This document shows positions 22,866 through 35,438 of a DNA stretch of 64,000 bases, piece after piece. Numbering within the stretch: the stretch's first letter is position 1; the number at the start of each line of letters is the position of its first letter. The position numbers were made by a program, and so were the translations under genes. The notes below the pieces were generated by a model. It ran no database searches and was not told the origin of the DNA. It saw nothing but the letters and a program-made list of their open reading frames with translations. The DNA comes from Sphaerosporella brunnea. Lineage: Eukaryota; Ascomycota; Pezizomycetes; Pezizales; Pyronemataceae. Location: contig VXIS01000196.1 of NCBI GenBank assembly GCA_008704415.1, positions 1 to 64,000 of the forward strand, given 5' to 3'.

Positions 22866-25800
22866 ATGTACGGTGCCGATAGACCACAACTTCCTTGGGG
22901 AACTTCTCACAGCAGACGGCGATCTACCGCGCAAGCCGGAGGCGAGGAACTAGATCCTACACAGCGGTACTCTACGGGGATGAACTACTACTACTACGGG
23001 ATGGATGGGTCCGAGTCATCCGCCTCGGGGGGCTTCACGCAAGTCCCAAGAGGCCTTGGCCATTCACGAACTGCATCTACTGGATACCAAGTGTCGAATG
23101 CCGGTGAAGGAAATAATGGTGGACCCGAGAAGTCACATAGAGAAAAAGTGAATCAGATTGTGCAACAGTTCTTCTGGAAGGCGGCCATGGTTATAATTCA
23201 GCAACGGATGCCAACTGTACCCATGATATCGCTTAGGACTGGCGAAAAGAAGACCAATAAATGGGTATCACATTCCCGCCATCTGATAGTTGTTTATTCT
23301 AACGTCTCCACAGTTCAATCTCGAACTTGATGAAATGGAAACATTTCGTGATGAACTTGGACCGTGGAGGCTGGGAGATTCGTTCGATCCAAGGCCGTCG
23401 ACGTTGATTATCGAAACATATCTTGACACGAACGACCTCACTCCTACGCAAGCTTTGGTAATAACTGATGGCAACGAAAAACGTTGGAATGTTACCGAAA
23501 CGTTAGAACACGCATTGAATCGTGCTGGTCTCAATGTAGGGGCCAGAAGAGGGGAGCGTAATGCGGCGGCGGCGAGGGCGGGGCAACACATAGTTCTTGA
23601 ACGATGGAGGATCGAGCTGAGGTACGCACCTTGCATAGATACTATTGATCGAATTTCTTCATTGGAATTCGTTGCGGGGGGTTGATCTGAGTTTAACGCG
23701 TTTTTCCTCTAGTGCCCCGTTTGATCTCGCCCAGACGCCTGAGTTACCAGTCGTTTACAAGAAAAGCATAATCCTATTTCGGGCCCTATATTCATACTTG
23801 GGGATGATGCCAACCTGGAAGTTTCGTCGACGGTTATCAAAAGTCAAATTGCACACCAGTTCCCTCAAGATTGGTTGTCGCATCCTGAGCGGAGACGATT
23901 TCGTGAGATCGGTAAGAAAATGGGACGGCCTTAACATTCCGCTTTTCCCTGGTGATGAACGAGTCGCCGAGGACTTCTCTTTCGGGAAAGTTGAGAGTCC
24001 CGCAGGGTCGTTCACGATCACGACGTCTTACCGGAAGAACTGTGATTTCAGAGTGGACGACTCTGAGGCGTTGCTGAGCTCGCATTTTATTAATTTAGAT
24101 GAACACTATTTCCGACCTTCGTCGCATCAACGGACGTCATCCCAACCGTCAAATCTCGCGGTCGCTCGGGGAATAGAGCAGGTCACGGGGAGCAACTTAC
24201 CGCGGCGACCGGACTATCTCCACGGTTTATCGTCATTTCCCCAGACGATAGGGGCTAGTCCGCTCTCACAGTTACGGGCTACCGAAATGGGTCGAACGGG
24301 GTCCGGTGGATCTCCAATTGATAGACCACCATCGAGTTTGCGGTCAGTACAAGGATCTAGGACATCTTTGAGAGGAGGCACAGACATTCGCCCAGTGAGC
24401 CGCAGGGGGTCTATGTCTTTTCAACCATTCAAATCACCATCACTCTCCGCATCCCCCGCTACTGATCAGGTATCCCACGGGTCTGTAGGTCGAGCTAGCA
24501 CTCCTGGTGTCCCAATTCACCGACCCCGTCCTAGCGTGGGAGCGATATCGCCGTCGTCGTACAAATCAGCCCAATCAACTGTGACACCCTCTGAAGGCAC
24601 CGCCACGCACACCGCTCAAACCCCGATACCTATTTCGGCATCGCCGGCATCGCAGCCAATGACTCGAATAGCCAGCAGCTTTGGTAGCCGTCGTCCCAGG
24701 ATATCGTCGGCTGCGAGTGTAACGAGGGCCGACGACGACAACAGCAGCGGACAAGCTAGCTACACCTCTTCTATGGCAGCTCCCGGGTCGGCACTTTACA
24801 CGGCAGCTGGAACTAGCTCCTACGAAGATGGTGTCCAGATTCGCGACTTCATGACGATGCTGGCCGATGGTCAAAAGAACAGTTTGAAAAGCTTCGGAGG
24901 CGGCGACGAACCCAACAAACTCGCGAGCAATCCATTGTCGAAGTTCCAAAAGATGAAGGACTCGCAGAGTGCTCTAGCAGAGTCTATGTCTTCGTCTCTG
25001 CTGCTTCAGCCATCGAGTTCACCATCAACATCGAGTCGGAACTTATCCAGTGTACCGGGAATGGTTCATTCGACCGCTTTCTCCCAGTCTTCGTCCCCTG
25101 GAAATCCTTTATCCCCGCAAACTCCCCACACTCCGGCTGTACCTTCACGCCTCAGTGCGGGCCTGACTGCACAGTATGGCCAACAAGAATCGCAACGCCA
25201 AAATAGGGTTCGCTCGCCTCCAGCATCAAATACTCGGCAGCACGATCGGATCGTAGAAGGTGGTGCCGCCACGACCTCTCCCTTGGATATTCCCACATCA
25301 CCAAGGTTCATTCCACGGCGCGCACACTCGATGTCTCAGCAGCCTCATGGTGGAAACGACTCCGCCAGCCTTGACCCCGTTGCGGATTTCGAACCCCGTC
25401 AGAGCGTCAGTTTAGGAAGTGTTGATCAGCCGCCTTTGAGCACGAGCCGACTTCAGGACCTTCGTAACGCTTCGCAGTCGGCCCTCCCCGGACGAGAAGC
25501 GGCCGAAGAAGCATCCCAGCATGAGCACGAAGATGATACGCTGGCCTTTGGTCCCGTCCGCCCGCCGTCGATGGACACTGCTGATGAAGAACAACCCCGC
25601 TACGTGTTTCGATTCCCCCGCGGAAATGGATTATCCTCGTCGGGGTCTTCCTACAGGGCCGGTCGAGTCTCCGGGAGGGGTCGCGGCGATACGCCACTGC
25701 AGGGCTCCACTTCGAGTTTAGACAAGGGACCATCTAGCAGTATAGGTTCGTCTGCGAGGCCCGCCGTTGTTGGAAGAAGGACGCCGAGCTGGTCGAGGGC

Positions 25801-25978
25801 CGGTGGCGGTCCAGAGGACGACGATTTGTTGTTTGCCATGAGCGACATGATGATTGCCCAGAACTCAAGGAGGAGTTTAGATCAGGACAAGGCCGCCGGC
25901 GGAGATTCGCCTACAAGTTCGGGCAGACGCAGGAGCCGGGGCAATGGAGTTGGTGACTCTGGTCGTGGAGCTTGGTAG
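22866..25978 (+). CDS. ATG13: Autophagy-related protein 13 (Atg1 kinase regulatory subunit)
   Basis: Atg13 bridges the Atg1 kinase and the Atg17 scaffold at the phagophore assembly site and is controlled by TOR phosphorylation (established for the family). Exons are 22866-23264, 23314-23621 and 23713-25978, which gives 990 aa. Introns are 49 and 91 bp with GTATCA...CACAG and GTACGC...TCTAG ends. The start ATG has a good CACC context and is the first ATG in frame. The HORMA fold covers about residues 95-330 (IVQQFFWKAAMVIIQQRM, KKTNKW/FNLELDE, LIIETYLD, YKKSIILFRALYSYL, LKIGCRIL). The remaining two thirds is Ser/Pro/Gly-rich, predicted disordered, and ends in an Arg/Gly-rich tail. Length is normal for filamentous fungi. 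The gene is duplicated in the left arm. Confidence 0.95.
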
Positions 25979-27693
25979 GCGGGCTAAGGCGGGACTCAAG
26001 ATGATGGAGTGGTTTCACAATTTGCGTTCTTCACTCGCAGGGGTCCATTGAAGAGGTGTCGGTACTCAGATTGCTTACTGTTCATTGCCGGAGTGGTTAC
26101 GTTATGGCGGCACGGTGTTTTGGGATCATTTAAATACGGGATTCCACAACCAGGCGCTTTCAAATGCTTGCTGTATGATAGGTTTCTTTTTTCTCTGTGG
26201 ATTCGTTTGAGGAGTGCGTACCTCCGTTGCGTTTTTTTTTTTTTTTTTTTTCAAATGTTACGGGTCTTCTTTCTGGATATTTGCGGCTCTAGTTACTAAC
26301 CTTTTCTTCCGTTTGCTTTTACTGGCTCCGTGTGTTTTATTTTACTTCCGTCTGTATGGTGTTCGTGCTTTTACTGAATGAGGGAGACATTTTCATTTGA
26401 TGCGATTATGGCGGGCGGGTTGGGTTGGTCGGCGGGTAGGTTTGTTTAAATTATGGTTTCTTTTGTATCTTGATATGCATGTTTTTTTTTGTTTTTTTTT
26501 TCTTTACTTTTTTTTGTCGTAACCCTGCTCGCTTTTGAACAATTTTTATACATCTTCCTTTATTGGGGCACTATTTTCAAAGACTATTCTCTGGCTGTGG
26601 ATGTGTGATGGTTTAGAAGACGCGATGAAATGGGGAGTTATTGTACTCTAGTTTGTGCCTAGAATATTTCCGCTGTTTTTCAATAATGATCACATGCCTA
26701 ATTATTACCGGCCACCGCGGAGTATTTGAGTGCATTGGTCGAGTTGTGAGTTGTGATGGACGCCAGCCGACGAGAGCTGGTTTTTGGCCATTCATACAGA
26801 TCCATCGTCCAGGAATGAGAAAACACAGCCCGAGTGCTTCGAAGAATTCAGATACAGGCTTTGAAATGGTCCTGATCGATCATGATCAGCAGATATCTTT
26901 CGGCATGAAAAATAGTAGAATACAGCGCTCCATGGGATATAATACTCCACACAGCTTACTCTTGACGGTCATTCGGTAATTTTGATGGAGTATAGAGGTT
27001 TCCCACCGGTTCGATAATAGACCCCTGTTCGTGCCTGAGTGATATCGTGTGATTTTCGTGTGTATGTGGCATCGCCGCGGGTAGTTTCGGTTTCCTGTTT
27101 TGAGACAAACGTTTGGCTTCGTTTTGGGAAGGTACAGTCGGGTGCTGGTGATGCTCATGCTCATTGGCTATCCCTTCACCCACGGGGCTTGCTATCGTCG
27201 CAGTTGGTTAGCGGGCTTGCATGGAGTGCCCCGGTTGATTATGTGCTACATCACGATGCAGGGTGGAGGGTGGATGGGATGATCCAGAGTGACTGCTGGT
27301 GCGGGCGCAGGCTTTGACAGTGGTGGTGGACATCGTTGTAGACTGCTGCGTTCTGAGAGGTTGCGTTGCGATCCTGGTTGGGTTCAGGGTTTTTCGACTG
27401 TTCGCGAGTTAGCGTCTGCCCCACCATCCACAGCGAGCGGCGCGACTTAAAGCCAAATTTTTTCTTCCCCCCCCCCCCCTTCGCCTTGTACATACTCCTC
27501 CTCCACCACAACCCCCTCACCGACCCCTTCTCCGCTATCGCATCCTTTCACGACCTGCCGCGCTGTTTTTGTGCTCTGTTTTCCGGCGTTAAAAGGAGAT
27601 CGTTATATACCCCTCCATCAATCAACGTGGGGCTGAGATACCCCTCCATACTACCACTATTTGTTTGAATATATCAGCTGTACATATAATACG
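25979..27693. other. ATG13-KAP123 intergenic region
   Basis: This is 1.7 kb with no recognisable gene. It includes T tracts at 26233-26252 and around 26482-26516, likely ATG13 3'-end signals. A C run at about 27467-27479 and CT-rich sequence lie within 250 bp of the KAP123 start and probably belong to its promoter. Confidence 0.55.
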
Positions 27694-30600
27694 ATGGATG
27701 AGCAAAGTTTCCTCCACGTTTTGGAGTCTGTCCTTGCCCGTGAGTTTTGTCTTACACTGGGATTGGGTGTCCCTCTGTTGTCTCTGATCGATGGGAATTG
27801 CGGTTTGGCTGATTGAGTGCGTGCGAATATCACAGCGGACAACAACACCCTCCAGCAGGCCACCCAGAAGCTTCAGACCGAGTACTACAAGAACCCGGCG
27901 TCGCTACCGACTCTGGTGAAGGTTGTGCGAGAACATCCTAATCAGAACCTGCGACAGCTTGCCGCCGTCGAGGCGCGAACACTGGTCCCCAAGTTTTGGG
28001 GCCTGAATAACAACGCTGCCGCCAAGCTGGGAGACGATGTGAAGCAGCAGATCAAGGAGTCGCTTATGCTCTCTGCTTCTCAGGATACCGTCGCCATCGT
28101 TCGGCATTCGGCTGCGCGCGTTATATCTGCAATCGCCAGAATTGAGCTCCCGGACGGCCTCTGGCAAGACCTGCCCGGCATCCTGCTCCAGGCTGCGGGC
28201 TCGCCCAAATCCGATGACCGCGAGGTTGCTACATATGTTCTGTACACGCTGTTGGACACGCTGGAGGAGGACATGGCGAGTCGTTGGAAGGACTTCTTGG
28301 TCGTTTTCAGCCGGACGATCAACGACCCCGAAAGCATGTCCGTCCGCCTCAACACCTTGCTGGCACTCGGGAAGATGTCGGAGATCCTGAACTCTGAGGA
28401 GCACCCTCAGTCGATCCCTGTGCTTAGAGAGCTCATCCCGCCTATGGTCGCTGTTCTGAAGCAGGTTGCGGAGGACGGTGACGAGGAGAAGTCGGACTCT
28501 GCGTTCGATGTTTTCCAGACACTCTTGCTTGCCGACCCTGCGATTACTTCTAACCACTTCCGTGATTTGGTCGAGTTCTTTTCCGACCTCTCCATCAACA
28601 AGGGCCTCGATGACGATACCCGCACCAAGGCTCTCTGCTTCCTGCTCTCGTGCTTACGGTACAAGAAACTAAAGATTCAATCCTTCAACGTCGGCCCGAT
28701 TCTCACTCAGAGGGCTATAGATATCGTCGCGGAGTTCAAGGAAATTCAGGACGACGATGAGACGACTCCTCCGCGCACAGCTCTTCAGCTTCTGGACTTC
28801 ATGGCCTCGGCGCTTCCCCCTAGCATGGTTGTCGTGCCCCTGCTTAAGGTTCTGCGAGACTACACCAACAGTCAGGACCCCGAGTTCCGGAAAGCGGGTA
28901 TCTTGGCGCTGGGACACTGTGTTGAGGGTGCGCCTGACTTCATCGTCACGCAGCTGGACACAGTTTTCCCCGTCGTTCTTCAACTCCTCGGCGATCCTGA
29001 GGCCCGTGTCCGTCAGGCAGCTCTTGAGGCTCTCATGCAGCTGGCCGATGACTTGCACGATGAGCTCGGAAAAGATCACGCCCGTCTGATTCCTCTCCTG
29101 ATCAACATGATGGACTCTGCCGACGGACCTGAGATTTGGCGTCGTGCTTGCAACGCCATTGACGCCGTGTTGGTCGGAGTTGAGCAGGAGGATGTGGAGA
29201 CCTACCTTCCGGTTCTGATCCCCAAGCTCACTCTGATGTTCCAGATGGATGACTTCAAGCTTAAGGCAGCTTCCGTTGGTGCCATTGGATCCACTGCGAT
29301 GGCTGCCAAGAAGAGCTTCACTCCTTTCTTCGCTGAGATGATGCATGGCTTGTCGCCATACGTCCAGCTCAAGCAGTCTGAGGAGGAGCTCGACCTTCGC
29401 GGAATCGTCATTGACTGTATGGGTTCGATCGCTGAGGCCGTCGGTATGCAGCCATTCACTCCCTACGTGCAGCCCCTCATGCAGGCTGCCGAAGAGTCCA
29501 TCCAACTTGGCCACCCCAGAATGAAGGAGAACGCTTTCATGTTCTTTGGTACCATTGCCAAGATTTACGGCGAGGAGTTCAAGCCCTTCCTGGAGGGAAC
29601 CACCCGTGCTCTTTTCGAGTCTCTTTCCCAGCCTGAAACTGATGACTTTGACGAGGGCGAAATCGCCAAGATCATCAGCGTTGGAAACACGGAAGTGTCC
29701 GGCGACGTCGTTGCCATGGACGGTGACGACGACGACGACGACGATGATGATGAGGAGGCGAACTGGGAGGAGTTCTCCACTGTCAGCGCTGTGGCCTTCG
29801 AGAAGGAGGTTGCCACTGAGACTCTTGCTGAGATCCTGAGCCACTGCAAGCAAGGATTCCTTCCTTACCTCGAAAAGACGGTTGAGATTCTCAAGGAGCA
29901 GGCCAACCACCACTACGAGGGTGTCCGCAAGGCTGCCGTCTCGACTCTGTGGCGTGCGTACGCTACCCTGTGGCAGGTGTGTGAGGAGAAGGGCATGGCC
30001 AAGTGGCAGCCGGGTCTTCCTTTGGCTGTTCAGCCTACCAAGGAACTTGTGACTCTCGGCAATGTCCTTATGGAGGTTACTTTCGAGAACCTCAAGACTG
30101 AGACTGATAGGCAAGTTTACCTCGACGCCCTCCTCCTCCGTTTGAATGATGAACACACTTCGTTACCCAGCTCACTTTGACGCCAAATGGCGAATGCTGC
30201 GAACGCGAATCTACTTCTGAAAACACATCTTCTGAATTGTTGCCGCTTGAACTGGGTTCAAAGCATAATGCTGACTCGTTCTCAGGTCTACCGTCACCAC
30301 CGTCTTCCAGAACATAGCCGAGTCGCTCAAGTTATGCGGTCCTGCCGTACTTGCTGACAATGACGGCACTGTCGTTCTTGAGCTTGCCACTCAGATTGTC
30401 TTGGTCCTCACCAAGCAGCACCCGGCTCAGATCGATGACTTTGAAGAAGAGGACATTCCCGAGCTCCTAGAGTCTTCTGAGTACGACTGGATGCTGGTTG
30501 ACTCTTCCATGGACGTTCTCCTAGGACTGGCTGTCGCCCTTGGTCCTCAGTTCTCGCAAATCTGGAAGATCACTGACAAGCACCTCCTCAGGTTTGCTAG

Positions 30601-31291
30601 CTCCTCCGAGCCTCGCGAGCGCAGCACCAGTGTCGGGGTCATTGCGGACAGCATCAAGTTCATGCAGAGCGGTGTTACTCCCTACACCGAGCAGTTGATG
30701 AACGTTCTGCTTCATCGCATCGCTGATGAGGACCAGGAGACCAAGGCTAACGCTGCCTATGCCATGGGTCTGCTCTGCCTCTTCTCTGAGGACAAGCAGC
30801 GTGTGCTGCCGCAGTACAACACCATCCTTCAGAAGCTTGAGCGGTTCCTTACCCGCACTCGGGACGACAACCCCCGTCTGCTCGACAACGCCGCCGGATG
30901 CATTGCCCGTATGATCGCTGCTGCTCCGGACAACGTCCCTCTTGGCGAGGTCCTGCCCGCGCTTGCCACCGTTCTCCCTCTCACCGTGGATTTTGAGGAG
31001 AACGAGCCGGTGTACAAGATGCTGGTCAAGCTTTGTGAGTTCTCTCATCGCAAATTGATGTAATGTTACGATATACTGACAGATTGTGAAAAAATAAATA
31101 CAGACCAGGCATCTAACCCGACGGTGTTTGGAATGACGCAACAGTTCGTGCCCATCTTTGCGCAGGTCCTTGATGCTGAGGACCAGCTGAACGATGAGAC
31201 TCGCGCTGAGCTGGTAGAGCTGATCAAGTTCCTTCATAGCAAGGAGCCGGGCTTGATTCAGAACTACCCGGTCTTGTTTCAGTTTGTCTAA
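27694..31291 (+). CDS. KAP123: Importin subunit beta-4 / karyopherin Kap123
   Basis: This is a nuclear transport receptor for ribosomal proteins and histones that acts with Ran-GTP at the nuclear pore (family knowledge). Exons are 27694-27739, 27836-30110, 30286-31034 and 31104-31291, giving 1,085 aa, the usual Kap123 length. The N-terminus MDEQSFLHVLESVLAP followed by DNNTLQQATQKLQ and YYKNP fits the importin-beta N-terminal domain, and HEAT repeats fill the rest. An acidic stretch GDDDDDDDDDEEANWEEF lies near residue 640. The 175-bp second intron starts GCAAGT rather than GT, with a CTGACTC branch site and CTCAG end. Splicing there restores TDR/STVTTVFQNIAESL, so it is a GC-AG intron. Reading through that donor gives a false stop at 30180. 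The first 1.48 kb is inside the palindrome. Confidence 0.95.
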
Positions 31292-32336
31292 ACGAAGGAA
31301 AAAGTGCGGATTTCGGAGTAGGGTGTTTATGTTTAATTCTTTCTCGTTATTAGATGGGATGAGATGGGATATCTCAAATTCTGGATTTTTTTTTTTTTCT
31401 TTGGTTTTGTGGGTTGTTGGGTTACGGCACAAAAAGCGTGTTTTCTTTTCTTATTTGGGGACGGATACTTATGTCTGGTGATCAAATGAAAGCGTGAATG
31501 AGATACCAAAATATCAGTGGTGCAGGGTAGTTGTGGGAATGCCTTCTCGTGCGAGTGAGTGTACAGATCACATGCCACAAAAAATATGCCTGGGAGCCTT
31601 GGACCCGGGCTCAACTTAACCTAAAAATACTAGGTACCTTGCAGAAAGAACATGGTGGGCAATCAATCAAGGTGGGTTGAAAAAACCTCGGAGTTTGTTG
31701 CAGAAAAAATAGTGCGAGTGTAAGCAGCCAATGCTGCTGCTGCGTTGCCGGTCGAAAGCTCGAGGAACCTTCTTCTCAAACGTTGAGGTTCTGCTGGGTG
31801 GAGTGGGGTGGGGTCTTTCCAGTCAGTCAGGTACGGTGTGGTTCGGACCCAGACTTTTTTCAACCCCCCAAAAAAAAAAAAAAAAAAACGTTCAAAACCG
31901 AGTTGAAGACTAAAACTAAAAAAAATATTCTTCACATGTTGATTACGCCTAATACATGTAGCTTGTGTTAAACAAAAAAAAAAAAAAAAAAAGCCAGCAC
32001 GATGGCCTTGCTGAGTCGAGCCAGCAGCCATCATGACATTCCCTATCACTGAACAAGTGCGAAAAACGCCACGCAGCCCATATAGAAACAAAAACCAAAC
32101 CAAACCAAACCAAACCAAACCAAACCAAAAAAAAAAAAAGAATGGTAAAATCATATGATATCATCATTCATTTGCGCTGTGTGATAGTGGGGCGGCGCTA
32201 ACCGCGAAAAAAAGCGCGCATCTAATAGTAGCAGCAGCATGGTCGAATCAAACTCCGCCCATGCCATGACGCCATCAAAACCGCCACATGAATCCCCCCC
32301 ATTTAAGAAGGGGAAGGCAAGAGAAGACGGAATAAC
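31292..32336. other. KAP123/NOT4 tail-to-tail intergenic region
   Basis: This is about 1 kb of A/T-rich sequence between converging genes. It holds T run 31386-31400, A runs at 31869-31888 and 31974-31992, and a CCAAA microsatellite. No gene was recognised. Most of it is likely the two 3' untranslated regions. Confidence 0.6.
32091..32139 (+). repeat. (CCAAA)n microsatellite plus A run
   Basis: Six to seven CCAAA units lie at about 32093-32127, followed by a run of A. It lies in the 3' intergenic region. Confidence 0.9.
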
Positions 32337-35300
32337 TTAAGCCAAGCCCAGAATCTTCCGGTTCCTCCTCACCAACTTCTCCACCCTTTTCTCGAAGGCC
32401 TCACTCTCCTTCCTGTTTGCCAGGAGCATCCGTTCCAGTTCCTTAACGTCTGCGGACTCAAGGTCGACGGTCTCAGCTTCCTCAGGGAACACAGGGACAA
32501 CAAAGCGGTTTCTCTTCTCTAGCTCGACATAGCGCTGTTCCTGCGCGGGGGTAAGGCCCCTGAGCACCGCGCCACCTGGGGACACAAACGTGTTGATCTC
32601 GACCTTCTCCGGGATGGAGGAGCGAATCCTAGAAACCTCATCGGCGGTCAGGTACGACTCCCACTTGAGGCTCGTGAGCGGGGACTTGAACATCTCGTAG
32701 AAGGAGAAATCCATGTCCAATGTGGAAAGGAGCTGTGCCGGGGTTTTGAATTCCTGCTGGGAGGCGGTGGTGGGCTGCAGAGGAGGAAGCTCCTGAGTGC
32801 TGGGGAGCGGGGAGGTGACAGGCGTGGACTTGTCTTTATCCTCTACCACTTGCTCCTGGTATTCAGCAATGGGGGTGGCAGCACTCGCAGGAGGTTCGGT
32901 GTTAGTGACTGCAGTGCTGATAGAAGGTTCCGGCGTGGAAGCAGTGGTGGGGGTGGAAGAAGCAGTAGCTTTCTTTCCCGCCTTCTTGGTCTTCTTAGCT
33001 CTGCCTATGATCGGGGCCACCATCGGCTCTTGCTGGGAAGTCCTCAAAAGCTCCGCAGCTTCAATTTCGCGCTTTCTCACCTCGGCTTTCTCCTTTTTGA
33101 TCGCAGACTTGGTCTTAGTGACGACGAGGGGGACATCCGCGAGAGCAGGACCCATAGACAAGGGGGGCTTCTTTCCAGCGCAACTACCGAGGCCAGGGGG
33201 TGGAGAAACAGAGCGGCTCTCGCTGCTTCCCGCAGACGCTGTATCAGAGAAGTGCACGACGCTGTCAGCCTTGGGAGTTGGCAACGCAGACGAGGAGCCC
33301 GAAGCGGAGGAATCTTTGGACAGAATCCGCATCATGAGTGGGCCTTGCCGTCTGCTTGCAGCCTCGGGCTCGAGGAAGGATGAGGAAGATGCCTTGACGG
33401 GGACATCTTCGGCAGCAGGAGTGGGAACGGCAGCAGGAGCCGGGGAAACAGCAGCAGCAGCAGCTTTTTTGGCCGCCTTCTTTTGCTGCGCCGGGAAAGG
33501 CAGCGGCTTCTCCTTTTCCATTTCCTTTTCCTTGTATGTGTCCTTCTCCTTCTCTTTTTTGGCCGGGGTTTTGTGAGGTGTAGCCGGAGTTGCGGAAGCC
33601 AGAACTGGGGCAGGCGCGGGGGCTAGCGCGGGGAAATCCTCATCAGAGACAGGCACAGGCGGAGCAGGTGGCGGCGGAGATGCGGCCCGAGTTTTAGCTG
33701 CCCGGGAGGCTGCAGGTCCAGTAGGCGGGATCAGCGGTCCAAATCCAGTGTCGGAGATACCTAAGAAAAACTATGTCAGCGCCATGTTTCATAAATGAAT
33801 GCGGATAGGCAGGTGGTAGGCAGGCAAGTTCTTGATGTCGGTCCAGACCGGTGGGAGGCAGGCAGACAGCTATCGTTAGTATACATAACCCAAATACCAA
33901 CTCGCAAAGGGGATACATAATATGCCTACAAGTCACACAAGAACCAAAGTCATTATCGCTAATCAATGAAGTTTTGCAGTGGAAAAATCCCGTTATGTGT
34001 TGATTCCTCTTCTCTCCTGACTTCAAAATCAAGGAAAAAATAACCCAACAGGCTGGAACCAACATAACTGCAAAAAATAAGAAACAAAAAACAGGAAAGC
34101 AAACAAGGAGAAGAGGTATAGACAACGTACATGAAGGTTAGCCACCGACCGCTCAGTAAACGCCATACGGACCCCAAGTGTCGTACTCCTCTCATATACA
34201 TCCATCCGCCATGTACAGAAGAGCCAAAAAGGACACCCGTGACGAAAAGGAAAACTAAAACATCCCGGAAAAGAGACATCAGACCAAAATGAAAGACAAG
34301 CGTCGGCCTCCCGATAATGTATGGCAGGCGCTTCCCAAAACAGTTGTACAGGATAAGGAGAAAAGTAGCAGAAACGAAAACCAGACCCGAAGAGCAATCA
34401 AAGTTCCTAGGTAAAGACGCCGAGCAAGGAAACAATTAGATTCCGCATAAAAGGAAATTGCCGTGCCGCCGTTATTTGTCGCATCATCTGTATCTTTGCC
34501 TGCCTGCCGTGTCGTGTGCCTGCCTGGCCTGCAAAGAACTTGCCAAAACCTACCACCTACCCGCAGCCTGAGGGCTGGCGTAGTAACTCATAGGATTGTA
34601 CCCACCTTGTTGACCATGTCCTCCCGCTTGGATACCTTGTTGGTGCTGCATCTGGTGTTGGGGCTGGGCAACGCGAGCCTGGAGGATGCTGGGGTCTCCA
34701 AGTTCAACTACAACTCTCCGGTCAGTATGGCCAAATCTTCCTCCGGCAGATAACGGGGCATTACGCTTCCCGTCGCCGCCTCGCATCAAAGACGCATTTG
34801 TCGCACCACCCATCCGCGAAGGACTATCGCCGAAGAGCCGCAACAGCTCACTGCTGTCGGTTTTGTTGTGGTGACCACCCAACATTCCGGAAAACTGACT
34901 CATACCCATGTTGCCCGTTGGGATGCCGCCGAGACCAGGTGCCGGCGGGGTAGGGGCGTTCTTAAGACCCGGGGGAGGCTGTTGCACGTTTCCAAGAAGC
35001 GACCCGCCAAGTGCAGGGGCGCCACCGTACATCTGCGCAAGCTGCTGATGGGGCATCTGTTGCTGCTGAGGCGGCATCATTCGAAGCTGCTCAGCCATGT
35101 GCGCGGCATTACTGCGGGCATTAACCGCCGTAGTCGCGTTCAATGGGTTCTCGTTGGCAAAGGTGTAACGAGATGACTGGCGTACGTGACCTTGGTGTCC
35201 GCCAGCTGGAGCCATGGGGGCTTGCGCATTAGAGAATGCACCGAATCCTGGCTGACCACCAGCTTGCTGGTGGAGACCCTGAGGCGTCTGGGCTTGAAGT

Positions 35301-35399
35301 GCTGATTGCTGCTGCGCAAGGAGGGACTCCTGCTGGAGAGCGGCAGCCACTCCTTGGATGCTCTGCTGTTGCTGCGCCGGAGCATCCTTGAGCACATCA

Positions 35400-35438
<39 letters not shown>

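Larger units (their letters stand above)
14595..29170 (-). repeat. Right arm of giant inverted repeat
   Basis: This is the partner of 1-14586. Its outer end lies inside exon 2 of KAP123, and the gene continues past it into unique sequence. The right arm therefore joins normal chromosomal context, while the left arm stops at the window edge. Two C-runs that are long in the left arm (G tracts at about 7957-7970 and 8026-8037) are nearly absent at the matching right-arm positions (about 21213 and 21155). Confidence 0.97.

Noticed and set aside
28669..30156. Long open frame (495 codons) antisense to KAP123
   Set aside because: It lies entirely opposite an intact, conserved exon, has Leu/Val-rich composition typical of a codon-bias shadow and matches no family.
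33959..34435. Hydrophobic 158-codon open frame between NOT4 exons
   Set aside because: It falls inside the 800-bp intron. The apparent membrane segments come from T-rich intron sequence, and no family match is evident.
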